A stretch of DNA of 64,000 nucleotides. Source: Histoplasma ohiense (taxonomy: Eukaryota; Ascomycota; Eurotiomycetes; Onygenales; Ajellomycetaceae). The DNA lies in contig JAEVHH010000002.1 of assembly GCA_017607445.1 (NCBI GenBank), positions 2,409,501-2,473,500 on the forward strand, given 5' to 3'. The translations under genes were made by a program, and so were the position numbers. This document shows positions 34,401-47,400 of the stretch, in pieces. The stretch's first letter is position 1, and each line of letters starts with the position of its first letter. Below the pieces are notes generated by a model that was not told the DNA's origin, did no database searches, and was given only the letters and a program-made list of their open reading frames with translations.

Positions 34401-35700
34401 CGAATTAGCCAACCACTTTCTCCGGTCTTGTTGAATCTGAGGTTTCTCACGCAGCCGTCAGCTTAGGGTGTACTGATCCCGGAGAAGATCCGGATCTTTA
34501 ATCTGGGGCCATTGAACCCAGTTCGTCAATGCCTCAACACAACGGTTGCGGCAACCTCAAGTACTGCTGCGTATGTGTTGGGGGAAAAGAAAGTCAGAGT
34601 TGAGAAAGTCATACCTGGATGGTTCCCATTCTTGCTCTAGCGTCTCACCAGAACCTCCTCTGGAGGTGTGGCTCATCATTCTGTTCAATTGGATTGTAAA
34701 CTCCCCCTCCAACGCAAGCATGGATGGGAATGATTCCGAGAAACTATATTCCAGCATCGCCTGGGTAATTTCCAACCAACTCCCTCCCCGGCTGTGTGGC
34801 TTAAGGTCTGCATAAATCAATCCCGAAACGCCGTTCCCAACGCCTCGAATTTTGGAGGTATTCTGCAGAAAAGAAAGGGGAAAGGAGGTCGGCACGAGAT
34901 TAGGATGGAGTCCACGTTTCAAGCATAGAGGAATGATCCCCCATCCGCCTGCGATGGCTGAGGAAAGGATGCTTAGGGTCCTTCGGAGGAGAAACTTTCC
35001 CATCGGGTGGCTGTCTCTCGCTCAGTCTTGCAGCATTTGCAGCATGAGCCTCGTTGACCCATGAACGCCGAGAAATTTAGTCCTGCAGGGGTATACGGCC
35101 TGTGTCGTTATTCCTTTGGGTACTCCTTTGGCGATAATTTGAAAACAACGAGACTGTGTCCGCAGACAGCGGAGGCTGAAGTAAACCATGTCCATAACAG
35201 AGCCTTGCGGGGAGCGGGGGGTATCATGATAGCATCGAAGCGCTGGAAATTGTGTGGTTAAGCAACATCCTAGGCTCGATTAGTGACAAGCGGTAAGCGG
35301 GTTACAAGGATACGTAGGGCATGTACTGTACGGTACGGGACCTGCAGCTCAGGTCGATGGGCAATTGAGCTACGCTGTATAGTAGGGAGTGCGATGCTGA
35401 AACCCTTTCTAGACTGCATACCGCATTTTCCACCTCTTGAACATATAGTTATATATGTGCATATTCATCTTGAAATGAAAAGGTAGTATGCTGTTGTTAT
35501 CTGTTCCGTGTGCCGACCCTCAACCTTTTGCTGTGTATCATCCTGTATCCGCGTATGCCAAGCTCCAACCGTTGCCCAGTTATCAACAGAACTGGCTGCT
35601 CAATATGAAAAATTCCCACCCAAAAACAGCAAAAAAACAGCCTTTTTAAGCTTTTGATATTCTGGCCGAACAGGAATCAGCTAGGACAGAAAAAAGCAAC

Positions 35701-37596
35701 CTTCTCCTCAACTTTGCTTCCACTCCGCAGACACGACCACCACCACCCAGACACACCCCTCTGACCACCTCTGATCCCACTGTCTCTCCGGCTATCCAGC
35801 CCATCCCTGCTCAGGTCGCCTTTTCGCTTCGTCCAATAACACGCCTCCACAGCCCTTTTCCGTCGTGCAGCCGTCTAAAATCTCATACCTGATCCGACTC
35901 CCCAACGCTGAAGCCAGTCCGTTCATCACCGCAGAAACCCTTCCCCCCCTTTCCAACGCGCTGGGAAATCACTCCATCGACTTTGCTGTGGTCCCTCAAC
36001 CCTCGAATATACTTCCTCCTCCTCCTCCTCCTCCTCCTTCTCTTCCCTCTCCCTCCTCTATTATAAGCTATGGGTGCGTGTGTCCCATTTCCTCTTCTCC
36101 TCTACTCGTCGTCCCCTTTGCGCGCGACTAGCTTGCCATACCCTTCCTTTTCGCGTTTCCTTCCCGACATGCCTTTGTGTGCCATCCTCCTGTTGCCTGG
36201 TTCTGGCCGTGGCTTGCAGCGCCTGAGCTCAAGAAAAAAAAAATTTAAAAAATTATTATTTTTTATTTTTTATTTTTTTTTTTCAATATCTTAGTCTATT
36301 TTTTTTATATAATTTTCTCAACTTCCTTTTCCCAATCCTTTTTTTTTGTATGGAACGATATGCCTATTTACCGTTATATATTTATTACGTTATTCAGTCT
36401 GCATTCCCAAGGGTGAACAGAAGAACGGCAAGCAGCGTGCTCTCTTGTCCCTTTTGCTCCGTACTGTCCCCTTGTCATGCCATTGCTGCTACAAACATCC
36501 CTCCTTGATCCCTTCACTCCCCCTTCACCCCTCCCTAGGTTCGCTCTCCCCCTCCTCATGCTTGATACGTCTAGAGTGGTCCCTTGCATTCTGTGTTGAG
36601 TCAACCATACAACCCCTTCCTTGGCTTGGCTCCAGTGTCTCGAGTTGCTTCTGGCCGTAGTACACTTCAGTGAGGGCGTTTACCGCTTCACCTAGCCCAC
36701 TACTAAGCCTCTTCTCTCCCTGCTCTGCACTTTCTTTCTGCTCGCTATCCGATTTTATCCCTTGCTTTGATTCTCTCCGGCCCCTCCGTTGTTGTTTTCA
36801 CGCACTTTGTTCTCAATTGCTTTTCGTTCTTCCAACCTTCTTTTTCACTTGGCTGGTAACGCTTGAAACTCACGGGAACCTTCTCTCATTCCTAGGTGCA
36901 GCTGACGTCTATCGACCCGCCCAAGTAAGTGCATTTGCGACTTTTTGTAATCCTACCCTCAATCATCACGGACAACCTTTTCGTATCTCGACCTTATAAG
37001 TTGTGGCACGGGATTATTCGGAAGCGGGCATCAGAAGCGAGGACACCATCCACGGTCAGAGAGAGGCATGAGCAAGGCACACAATAATTTTCTATTGTTG
37101 GTGGGAGAGGAAATAGGCTGTATGAGATGTTTCCAGAGGGCTGCTTGATCGGAGATGTTCAGGCTGATGTAGGGCCGCTGCGACCCTCTGTTCGTCTCCG
37201 CTGCTCTCCACCATCTTTGCCTTCTGCCTTTGCCAGCCCTCCTTGCCATCCCGCATCGTCCATTAATTATCCTATATCAAAAATTATCTCCTATCGCGGT
37301 TACATAGGATTCCTTTTCTGTTCTCCTTTCCTCGCCTGCTCGACTTCCGTTCCCCCACCCGCTCCCAAACTTAATTATTCACGTGGTTGCCCGTCGACAG
37401 CCAATTACCTTCTCCCAGCCACCACGACTCTTAACTCTCCATCCAACCTTCACTTCCTTTGCTCCATCTGCAGTGAAAACTTCTCCACTTCCCCTCAACA
37501 TCCTTTTTCGTTTCCATCTCCTTTGATGTGCGCGCGTTGCTCCTCCCTTCACCAGCACGATCTTCACTCTCTTAATTGACTTCGAAGGTCTGTGTG
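35701..37596 (+). promoter_or_regulatory. CT-rich promoter and leader of the Gbp2/Hrb1-like gene
   Basis: About 1.9 kb of strongly pyrimidine-rich + strand leads up to the start codon at 37597, with a (TCC)n run at 36014-36038 and an A/T homopolymer stretch at 36230-36310. CT-rich leaders are typical of highly expressed fungal genes. No exon was recognised, although a leader intron ending near one of several CAG/TAG sites is possible. Confidence 0.45.
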
Positions 37597-39812
37597 ATGG
37601 CTAACAACTTGCAGCGCGAGAGGTCTCGTTCTCCACGTCGTCGTTCCCGTAGTCCACGTCGCAATCGTCGTTCCTACTCTCCTCGTAGTCGGTCCCGTAG
37701 TCGTGAAGACTACCGTCGCAACGATCGTCGATCCAGAACTCCTGTAAGCGGTACAGCTGGTGCTACCGGCGGACATTCAAGCTCCGGATACGGTGGACGT
37801 GGTGCTTCTTCTCGTTCTTTCGAGGATCGTTCTTTTGCCAAGGAACAAATGATGCAATCAGTGCGCGAATCTTCCCAACAAGACCGCCGGGTCTATGTTG
37901 GCAATTTGTCATACGATGTCAAATGGCATCACCTTAAAGATTTTATGAGACAGGGTAAGCGAGCCTTACGACCGAGGAAGGACTGCGTGGTCAGCTGGAA
38001 ATGAAAAGGAGCTAACTGCGATGGACTGGTTCGTAATGTTCTAGCTGGAGAGGTCCTCTTTGCCGATGTTTTACTACTTCCCAATGGAATGTCGAAGGTG
38101 GGCGTCAACGTGTAGCTGTGGCTGGTTTCCTGGTTTCCTGGTTTTCTTTAATGGTTATTTTGATGGACGTTGGATTGACGGGTTGGGGCTTGGCGATCCG
38201 GTTGATGTAGGGCTGCGGGTAAGTAATCCTTCGTTGAGGTTGCAGGAAAGAAGGGTTTCATGTTTGTTGTGTTTGGAAAAATCGATCTAACTGTTAAAAT
38301 TTGCAGGATTGTGGAATACGCATCGAGGGAGCAAGCTCAAAATGCTGTAGCGACGCTCAGTAACCAAACTCTCATGGGTAGACTTGTTTACGTTCGCGAG
38401 GTAGGAACTGTTTCGCTTTCCTTACCTTCTACTTTTTTACGCTCGTTTCATGAACTGACACATTGCATGGTCTGCTGTGCATCACTGTAGGACCGTGAGG
38501 CAGAACCCCGCTTCACTGGACAACCTGCCCGTAATGATTTCGGAGGCCCTGGACGCGGAGGCTATGGAGGCTATGCCTCAGGCCCTGGTACTGGTGGTGG
38601 CCGACAAATCTATGTCTCCAACGTTTGTTGCCCTCCTAACACATTTTCTTGCCTTTTCTCCCTAGCCTCACCGCGTGTTCCCTTTTCATCATTCATACTT
38701 CTTTCCCCCCAATTATGCTCATTGAAACTTGGCCCATTAACTTTCTATATTTAGCTCCCATTCAATGTAGGCTGGCAGGACCTAAAGGATCTATTCCGCC
38801 AAGCTGGTAAGTCCAAACCTGTTGCAGGCCTTGATCAATTCTGTGCATTGCGTGAAATTTGTGTGTATGCGTAGAGTGCTTTTGCATTGACAAAATATCC
38901 TATTTACAGCGCAACACGGTGCTGTTGTCCGTGCCGATGTGCATGTTGATCCCAGTGGCCGCCCAAAGGGTTCCGGCATTGTCGCATTTGAAAGTGCAGA
39001 TGACGCGCGAAATGCTATCCAACAGTTCAATGGATATGATTGGCAGGGTCGAACACTGGAAGTTCGCGAAGACCGTTATGCGGGATCGGGCCCTGGCTTC
39101 GCTGGACGTGGCGGGTTTGGTGGAGCTCCCGCTCGTGGTGGCTTCATGGGCGGCCGTGGCGGGTTTGGTGGTGGCCGTGGTGGATTTGGTGGTGGGTACG
39201 GTGGTGGAAGAGGCGGTTTTGGAGGCGGGTACGGTGGTGGTCACAGTGCTGGCCCAGTGGAAGGATCAGTTCCTCCAAATCCATTCACGGATTTTGCAAC
39301 TTCTGGTGGAGAGAGGAGTGCAACCATCTATGTCCGCAATGTACGTTCTCGTCCTTACTTTGATTTTTGTATTTGTTTATTTAATTTTTATATCTTTACT
39401 TTTTGGCTAACGGAAGGAACTATGTTTCCAAACAGCTTCCTTGGTCTACCTGCAATGAGGATCTAGTTGACCTCTTTTCCACAATTGGTAAAGTTGAAAA
39501 GGCCGAGATTCAATATGAGCCTAATGGACGCTCCAGAGGAACTGGAGTAGTTGAATTTGACACCGCTGAAAATGCAGAAACCGCTATCAGTCAGTCTTGC
39601 CTATCCATATTCATTGCTCATTCTCAATGAGCTATCTGCGTTGTCGAAAAAATTATTGCCTGCTAACATAATATACAGACAAATTCACAGGGTATCAGTA
39701 TGGTGGTCGCCCTCTAGGCCTGACCTTCGTGAAGTACTTGAACAATGGTTCTGCAGATGCCATGGAAGGCACAGAAGCAACAGGCGGTCTTACCCAAGAC
39801 CAAATCATGTAA
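37597..39812 (+). CDS. gbp2: SR/RGG RNA-binding protein with three RRMs, Gbp2/Hrb1 type
   Basis: Nine exons: 37597-37954, 38045-38097, 38211-38218, 38307-38400, 38491-38622, 38755-38806, 38910-39340, 39436-39589 and 39679-39812; 471 residues. Exon three is only 8 nt (GGCTGCGG) and is needed to give SKGCGIVEYASREQAQ in RRM1. Seen: an N-terminal Arg-Ser domain (SRSPRRRSRSPRR), RRM1 (about 98-171, RNP2 VYVGNL), RRM2 (about 210-284, IYVSNLPFNV), a Gly-Arg-Phe-rich linker (about 290-345), and RRM3 (about 371-446, IYVRNLPWST). Yeast Gbp2 and Hrb1 are nuclear shuttling proteins that load on mRNA with the THO/TREX complex and check splicing before export. The call to this subfamily rests on the SR-RRM-RRM-RGG-RRM layout. 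The gene's own intron richness could allow self-regulated splicing (inference). Confidence 0.9.
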
Positions 39813-41159
39813 AATGTTGGCAGTATCGGGTAGTGAGCCTTCTGCTTGTTAACTTGTCCTCACCAAAAATCTCGCTTCTCGGTGACGGACTTGCTTTTGG
39901 TTTCATCTTATTTTAAGAACTGCGTTAATCATTTCCCCCTCTTGTTTTCTTTCTTCTCTCTATCGTTTGCCTCAAAAAATATTTCACCAGCTTACTCCCC
40001 AAAAAGAAGGAACAGGTCTGCTTCTACTTGTTATGGATTCAGCATCAGCTCACGGGCTTGAATACCGGATGAGTGTTAATTTGCCGTTCCCTGTTCCTCC
40101 ATCGCCTCTCTAGTTTCTTGCTAGGTATGAGTGTATGATGAATTTTCCTGTATTTTTTTTTTTTCCTCCTCCATCCCCCCTCTCTTGACCATACTTGTGT
40201 TTTTGTCATTTTATTGAGTTTCATTAGCTGGGAAAAATGTGCTTTGCTTTTGAATCTCTTTGTTAATTTCCTCAGTGTCGTTTCTGCTCTACGTACTATC
40301 TTAGTTACTTTACTTCTTTCTATTTCTCTTGCTTGCAAAATTGTAAAACTGCCCGCCTAAGACGACCTTCTAAAATTTATATCATTCAATTGTTTGATTT
40401 AAAACACATGATAGCGTTCATCAATTGACAGGTTTCTTCTTGTCCAACAAGAGAGAGAAGAGAAAAGAAAACGGATGTTGGCATGTGGCATGTCTGCTGA
40501 GTCGCCCCTGATCATGCTCGGATAGCAGCCATGTGACCTCTTAAGTTACCTGCTAATCGTGGGGGTGAGTGAGTTAGCACAGTGACATGGCATGATTAGA
40601 ATCTGAGAATCAAGAAGAATGAATAGTGTTGAAAGAATATCATTCAATCAATCAATCAAACAGCACACGCTATGGGGGAAGGAATCTGCTAAGTACGTAT
40701 CATACCACTTTCCCATGTCTATTAGAAAAACAATAATAGTAAATAACAATTAACTTCTTGCGAATGTCCAAGCCCCGTCCAACCAAGCGAACTCCGTGTA
40801 ATGTAATGTACTAGTTAGCATATATGTCTATATGAGGCAAAATTTCTCTCCAGCCGCCTTCTAGACGATTTCCGCAACTCGAGAGCGCAACAAGGAGCCA
40901 ATTGTAACATTTGTTGAGGTTTGTGTAGTGGTGACTGGACCACCATCCTTCGTAGCACTTGATTCCGTAAGATTCCGTTCGCTGGGGAGGATTATCTGCA
41001 AATTTTTTTTTTTTTTTTTCAAAATAATTTAGAGGTGAAGAAGAATGATGAGAATGAATATAGAGTTTCATTTCTGCTGGAAAGGGGAATGAAAAAGGGG
41101 ACACAAAAGGGGTAAGGGGTAAAAAAGCATGTATAGAGAGAGGTACGTGGATGGGTGAA
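39813..41159. other. Intergenic between convergent Gbp2-like and Trk genes
   Basis: About 1.35 kb containing both 3' regions, T/A homopolymer tracts near 40150 and 41000, and ATCAATCAATCA units near 40645. No coding frame is supported. Confidence 0.5.
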
Positions 41160-44100
41160 TTATCTCCCAAAGGGGGTAGGGTTGGAATTCAAAGGGAAAT
41201 GGATGCTCACTGCACGATCAAGTTCATAAGGCAATCCGCGATGTCGACCGCGAAGCATCAAAGCGCAGATGACTAGTTTTCCCAACACGCTGAATTTGGT
41301 CGATAAGCCGCTGTTGATAGATGGATGACCTAAGCTCAGACCGACGTTTCCGCTATAGTTCGTAGCGCGGAGGTTAGATTGTGAGCATATTGGAGATAGT
41401 ATGGGATGGAGAAGAGATGGCGAGGGTCATGTATTTAATACTAAACTAATTACTAGCAAACGATGTAGAACTAGGAAAATTTACTTACTATGCCGAGACA
41501 GCTTCGAAAAAAATCGAGAAGATTGCGAAATCCTACATGGCTTTGTGTTATTATATTGCTCACCAAGTTGGGGAAACTCGAAGCAAAACATACCGGATCC
41601 GCCTTATCTGCTAGTTTCGACCCTTCGGTGATCATAAGAAGAAACATCCCGAAGAAGACATACCAGAGGTCAAATGCAAGCTGTTTTTTCACATGTGCAC
41701 CCACATAGGAGGCGGTGCTATTTGATTCGTCGATTTCATCGCTTTGTGGATCATAGAGGCCCAAGGAGTTCTCTTCATAGGTATTTGTTCTGTTGAGGGT
41801 AATTAGTTTGATATTGGTGCAAGAGGGGAGGCGTTTGTGGGAAAGGGATGGGGGGGGGGGTATCTTTTTACTTTCGTACGCTAATGGCAATTGGGAAAAC
41901 AGAGATATACATCATTACTAAAAATTAAATCGGCATGTTAGCTTGACACAACAACTACGGCCACACCCTTTCGCTTTGAGCATACCCATAAGCATGAACT
42001 GTACAGCCGGATGCACCTTAGAAACATTAAAAGTGCACGTCCCTGTCGTGCGCGCCGACGCTGCCTGAAAAACCGCAGCCAGAAACCTATTCCATGAGGA
42101 CGGAACAGCCAGGACTTCTTCGTTATGCAGGTCTAAAACTAGGAATAGCAGTACGTCGATGAAGTTCAGAAATACCAGACTGAAGAATAACATCCAGGTA
42201 GGACTAGATGGAAAAAGTAGAGTGTAACATCGACGAGGATGGTCGAGAAGAAAATTCAATGGCTCGCGGATTGCAGAACCCCGGGGCGAGATTTTGAACA
42301 TGAGCCATATGACGAGGCGTAACATACAAGGGTAGCCTGTGTTCCCGATGTACATTAGAAATGTCATGATGAAGATGGGGAAGGTTGCGTTGCGGAAGCT
42401 GGTCATCGAATCTGGGGTAAGAGTGAATCCAAGATTGTTGTAGGTGGTCATCCCAGAGAAAATTGCCCTAGGCGCCACCCGAATATACATATCAGCCAAT
42501 TCTAGCTCTTTTTACCCTCGTTGGAGATTTTTCATATTGGCGAAGCAATGCGGGAACATACCACCAAGTTGGGCTCTGGCCTACAGATTGAATATAGTCC
42601 CGGTACTTCCGGTCTGAATTGTAAATCCAACCGATTAGGCAAACGACGCCGAATACATGCCAAAATACGTAGTAGCCTGTTTTGATTACAAGGATTAATA
42701 ACTTCCAAGCATAGAAAGAGATAACAGAACAGGGATGGTGCATACTGAACACAATCTTCGCCAGAAGTTTCAGGCTACGATACTCAATTCCTCCCAACTC
42801 ATCCCTCTGGTCATCAGTCAAACCCAGGAACCTCGAATTACGTCCGATTGTTGGTTGGTAAGAGAGATAGGGCATGCCGAGGGGGACCCGATCAGCCCTC
42901 GAGGACGATCGATTTAGTGGGTTAGAAGACCTCGATCGAGAACGCTTCCGTGAACTATTTCCGAGAATAAAAGCATTCGAAGCAGCTCTTTCGACGGAAA
43001 CTGCGTGGGACAACAGCCTACCCATAGTGGGCAATCGTCGGCGTTCATTTTCCCCCGAGGGACCAGCCATTGGCGGTTCTTCGATGGTTATGCTTTTCGC
43101 CAGGTCATCTACAGTTTTTGTGAGTTATGTCATTTCGTCAGCTTCTCTATCAGCTTAAACATATACATGCATCACATAGAATGAGAAAATGGTTAAAATG
43201 CCGAATTTGCAAATCTTACCATCGTCAACCTCGCGAACCGTTTGTCCTATTTGGTGCCATATCAGCAATCCTCGCCGACACACGTAGTTTGACGATGTTA
43301 GAAAGGAAAGGGCTCATTCCCACCGCTCTCAAACTCTCGTGGACCAGGAATCCGCAGTGCGCGTCCACGAGGCTCCATGTTTGTTTCAGCTGAGAAGCTA
43401 ATATGCGCAGGCGGCGCACTCCGTTCAATACTATTTTTCTTGAGGGAAGCGCTAGTTCGATCAATCGTTACAGGCGTTGGGTCCGATGGAGAAGCAGGAG
43501 GATTTGGGGTAGAGGTAGAAGTGGTTGAATCATCTATTTCAACAGTGCAACTTTTCGCATTCTCGTTTTCGTTCTCATTAGGAACGGTTCCAATTCGACT
43601 GTCGCTTTCGCTGTTGGCGTTATTGTTGGGAATTCTGCTGAGAATCCTTGCTCGTAGCCTTAGGCCCTCCGACTCAGAGGCAGCTGTCCTGCTGCTCCCA
43701 ATTCTTGGCTCAGGACGAAGTACTCTGATATCTCGTATTCTCGCCGCGGAGAGTCTGTTTCGCAAAGTGATACTGTCTCTTCCTCCGGACTCTGACGATT
43801 GCAATCTATTGGAACGAGGTCGATCAAGCAAACGCTGCCGTGACAATCGAACTAAATTGTATAACGGATAGCAAAGTCAACTGGTGATCGAACGCACACA
43901 AGTCTAATAGGTAAATCATGCTGTATCTCAGAGGCCCTTAGAACGCGACAGAGGACTGATTGAAGCTCCCCGTGGGAATTGGGAGATTTTTACCAATGTC
44001 TTTGAATCGAGTTTCGAACCAGTATAGGCGAACAAGCACTACCGCTAGGTTTATGACACTCAAATTGCCAATCAAGGGGACAACATATATCACCACTTGT

Positions 44101-44499
44101 TGGAATGTACGCATTTTATTGACATCAACACTTTTTTTGGGAGGGGTTTTTTTTTTTTTTTCATTCCTCGGATGTTAGCTTACAATATAGGAACCAAGTT
44201 GAAGATGGGGGAAAGCACAATTGAGGGGAGTTCAGAGCAAATGGAGCGTGCATACGTATTCAACCCCGTCGTCGTCGCCGCACTGCAACTTGTGAAAAAG
44301 GCATCAATTCCGGACAAATTTTGGGCCGGATATATGACAATCACGGCCAGCACACTCAGGAGCAAGATATAGGTATCTAAACACGGCGAAATACAAACAG
44401 TTAGAAGATGCCCTTTCTGTCCCACGGCCGATATAAAATGTAAGGGGGGAAGATATCTTTACAATGGAGCCGTATAAAATTCAACCGCGGAAGTTTCAT
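41160..44499 (-). CDS. trk1: Trk-family potassium transporter
   Basis: Twelve exons on the minus strand: 44463-44499, 44256-44376, 43994-44130, 43324-43851, 43220-43246, 42746-43108, 42562-42676, 41986-42467, 41872-41917, 41594-41789, 41489-41532 and 41160-41352; 762 residues. Introns are all GT-AG, 68-140 bp; the fifth exon is 27 nt. Trk proteins carry K+ into the cell across the plasma membrane using four pore loops. All four filter glycines are visible: SAATTTGLNT (about 44-53), TYNNLGFTLTP (about 450-461), SARTTGT (about 580-586) and SAYGNVGLSLG (about 697-707). Between the first and second pore units is a long Ser/Arg-rich cytoplasmic loop containing LRIPGPREFESG, DDDDLAKSITIEEP and the Trk signature MPYLSYQPTIGRNS. 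The end contains RGRHRGLPYELDRA, as usual. The loop is somewhat short for fungal Trk1, giving a protein at the small end of the family. Confidence 0.93.
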
Positions 44500-47400
44500 T
44501 GGATGGTAGATATGTAGTTAAAAGACAGTTGAAGGATGAGGTACCACACGAGAATGCCGCCAAAAAGAAGGCAAGGGATGATGGAAAATCTTTTGAACGA
44601 AAACGAGGAAAACAAGAGCAAAAAAAGCAAGCAGGACAGATGTCACGTTATATATGTATAATACGATTTGCAAAATCAAATATATATTGGCATTAGAAAT
44701 GGAATTCGGGGATGGGATGGGATGGGAATTGAACAAGGCGAAAGGAAACACAAGAGTGAAGTAGAAACAGAACATCGCGATCCTGGTCATGAGAGGGGTG
44801 TGTCGGCCAAGATATGGCGCTGTGGAGCCATTGGCAGAGTGTGGCAGAGTGTGGCGGGTTCAGCCCTGTTCCACATGAGGTTGCTCTCCACATTGAAGTT
44901 CCGGGATTATCGAAGAATAAACCCGACCAGCCACGAGGTTATCCCGCACAAAAAATAAACAATGAGGAAGATCAGTGAAAATTCATCCTCCAAGACAGCC
45001 AGTTTTACAGATTAGTGCGATAGTTTCGCGAAGGGAAGCTGGACATGGTGATTGATTGTTGTATCAAAAAATGTTTTTGTCTCAAGAGGATCTGGCCGGC
45101 CGGGTTCCTGTGGATCGTCGCGTTAGTTAATTAAGAACCCCCGAAACACTAATCCTATTATTCTCGAATCTCGAGGTGATTCAGAATAACACCGCTTTTT
45201 GTTTTCCTATTTTTCGTTTAGTGCGCAAAATTTCTGAGCTCCACTCTGGTACTTAGTGCCGGACGCGACTGGAGGAACCGCCTCCTCGCCCCATCTGCGG
45301 CGGGTGATCGGTTTGCAAGATTATGGTTCAGCATCGAGCCTAGCAGTGGAAGTCTGACCGCTGGTGACTCGGAATGCAACATCAGGAATCGCGTGGTAAT
45401 ACGAGCCATCGATAGAACCAGAAATCATATAAAACTCTAAGAGGGCCAGAGGAATGAGTCGAGGTAGTTGGTTTTCAGCTAGGAGACTAACAGTGATATG
45501 TAAGTAACCGTCTACCCTTTCTATCAAATTTGCAAGCATCCTCGTACAGAAAATGAAAATAAATTGATTGTTCGTCTAAAAGCAAAGTTCTTTTATTTTT
45601 GTATTCTGTAGATTCCATCCAAATCGTGACCACAAGGATAGGGTTTAGGATTCGGGTTGAGGCTCTGCTGAGGCAGCTTGCTGGCTTCGTTCCACAACAT
45701 GCTCAGGCACAGCATCATGTTCTAGAACCTGCCGATAATAAGATCCGTATCTACGCTGGATGCATTGAATGCAAAGTGGCTGTTGCGAAGGCGACGGGAG
45801 CAGTTGGGCCACCTTCAATCATACCATGCATCTTGCGACCCTGGACTTCTATCAACCAGGGCTGAGTTGCTTTGTCCCCGGCTGGAGGTCAGGTTCAACC
45901 CACAAGGTCAACTCAGAATCAATCTTCAACTGGTGGTTCATTCAGCAATTTTGCTGGTTTTGTTTCCGAACTCAATGGTGGATTTTTCAGGAGTGCTGGC
46001 ATCAATATGAATGAAAATCCCACGTTTACCTCGTGGTTCGACCAATATCAACCAGGTTCTTTCTTCCATCATGTGATGACAGTTAGTGATTGCACAGTGC
46101 CTCGGGAGTGCTGACCAACTCAGGGGTAGCATGTGTTAGGTCACTGGGGCAAAAGAGCTCTCTCACACCAGCGCCATGCTGGTAGTAGAGGGGACGAACC
46201 AATCCAAACCCCCCAACAGCATGATGGTGGAAAGGGGATGAGATCCGCTCCCTTTTCTCTTCTTCCCCCCGCATGCCTTGCCAATGACAATGAGTATATA
46301 TGATGAGATCGCCGAACCACCCAGATGTCCTTAATCTTCCAAAGCACGGGATGGAGCCTGCCTGGGTTTTCTTACCGCTACCGGACTATTACATTTACTC
46401 AAAGGAAGCAGGAGACCGATATCACTGGAGAAACAATCGCGGAAAAAGAGGGTACTTTTTTTTTTTTCAACCTGGACATGCTTCCGTCATACCGAAAGGA
46501 GGGGCGGCGGTGGGAAAGAAAAATGGGAATCGATTTCAACTCCATGCGTGTTGGATTGTAATTCCTTGATTATTCACTTCGGTGGTTAAGTTCAATCCAG
46601 TCTCGATCTGCATTTGACCTTTTATTGCTTCTTGATCTCTACATTGATATTTCTAACATACAGCCTAATTCTAACTTCATGCTCGACTCTCATATTTAAG
46701 ATATGATTTGCTCTACTGAAACAATGTAGGGTGTCAACCCGCCATTTTCAGACAAAAAATGAACTTTCATCAATGATTGCCTCATACAGTACAAACCACA
46801 CAGAGACATAACTAAATAGCTGGCATGCATGGCTTCTGCATGCATCAACTTGGCTATTTCACAAAACGAACAAATGACTTGTGCAATGTTACAATATCAT
46901 TGAAACCCTACCATGAACTCAAACCGCAAAGGAAATATATCTTTGACAAATGAATGCTTTTTATTTTTTTTTTTTTTATTTCTATGCAAACTGCATTATA
47001 GAGCATAGACTGCTGGAAACAAACAGGGATTATGGGACTGTGAATTGATTATTTCAAGACATACTTCTTGGTCGGGCACTGGTAAATGGAAGCTGAGATT
47101 GTACAGGATGCAGCTAAATGAACCCAGCTGCATGATTAGAGGCTTTACCCATGCATACAAAGACACATGAAGATGAAAGGGTGTTGTTGCATTGAGTGTG
47201 ACAGCATTCGCCAGTGAGAAGCAATAGAAGAATAATATATATATATATAAAGTAAAATAAATAAGGTGATTTATAAAAATTCTAGCCCAAGTAACAATGT
47301 GAAAGTCATAGGCTGCTCAATTTGTGTCTTTGCAGCGTTAGCCAGACATCAATACCCTCCTCCAACTTTGAGTTGAATTATGTGAATTTTAGTAATAATA

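Larger units (their letters stand above)
26496..35700. other. Gene desert, about 9 kb
   Basis: No gene with recognisable exons, tRNA, rRNA or intact transposon was found on either strand. Open frames are short and of chance length (longest about 148 codons, minus strand 34557-35003, no known family). Contents that can be named: a GATAAG site at 27205-27210 upstream of the amidase gene, a 29-A tract at 31431-31459, T-runs near 30835 and 30926, several GTACGGAGTAC-like sequences, and a frameshifted coding-like segment near 30.1-30.6 kb. I see no long tandem or terminal repeats. It may be relic transposon DNA, long regulatory DNA or hold non-coding RNAs. Confidence 0.45.

Noticed and set aside
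34557..35003. 148-codon minus-strand open frame in the gene desert
   Set aside because: I recognise no family, see no supporting splice or promoter context, and this length is expected a few times by chance in 64 kb.
26496..35700. Intact transposon or LTR retroelement in the desert
   Set aside because: I found no reverse transcriptase, integrase or transposase motifs in any frame and no long direct terminal repeats by eye; degenerate copies cannot be excluded.
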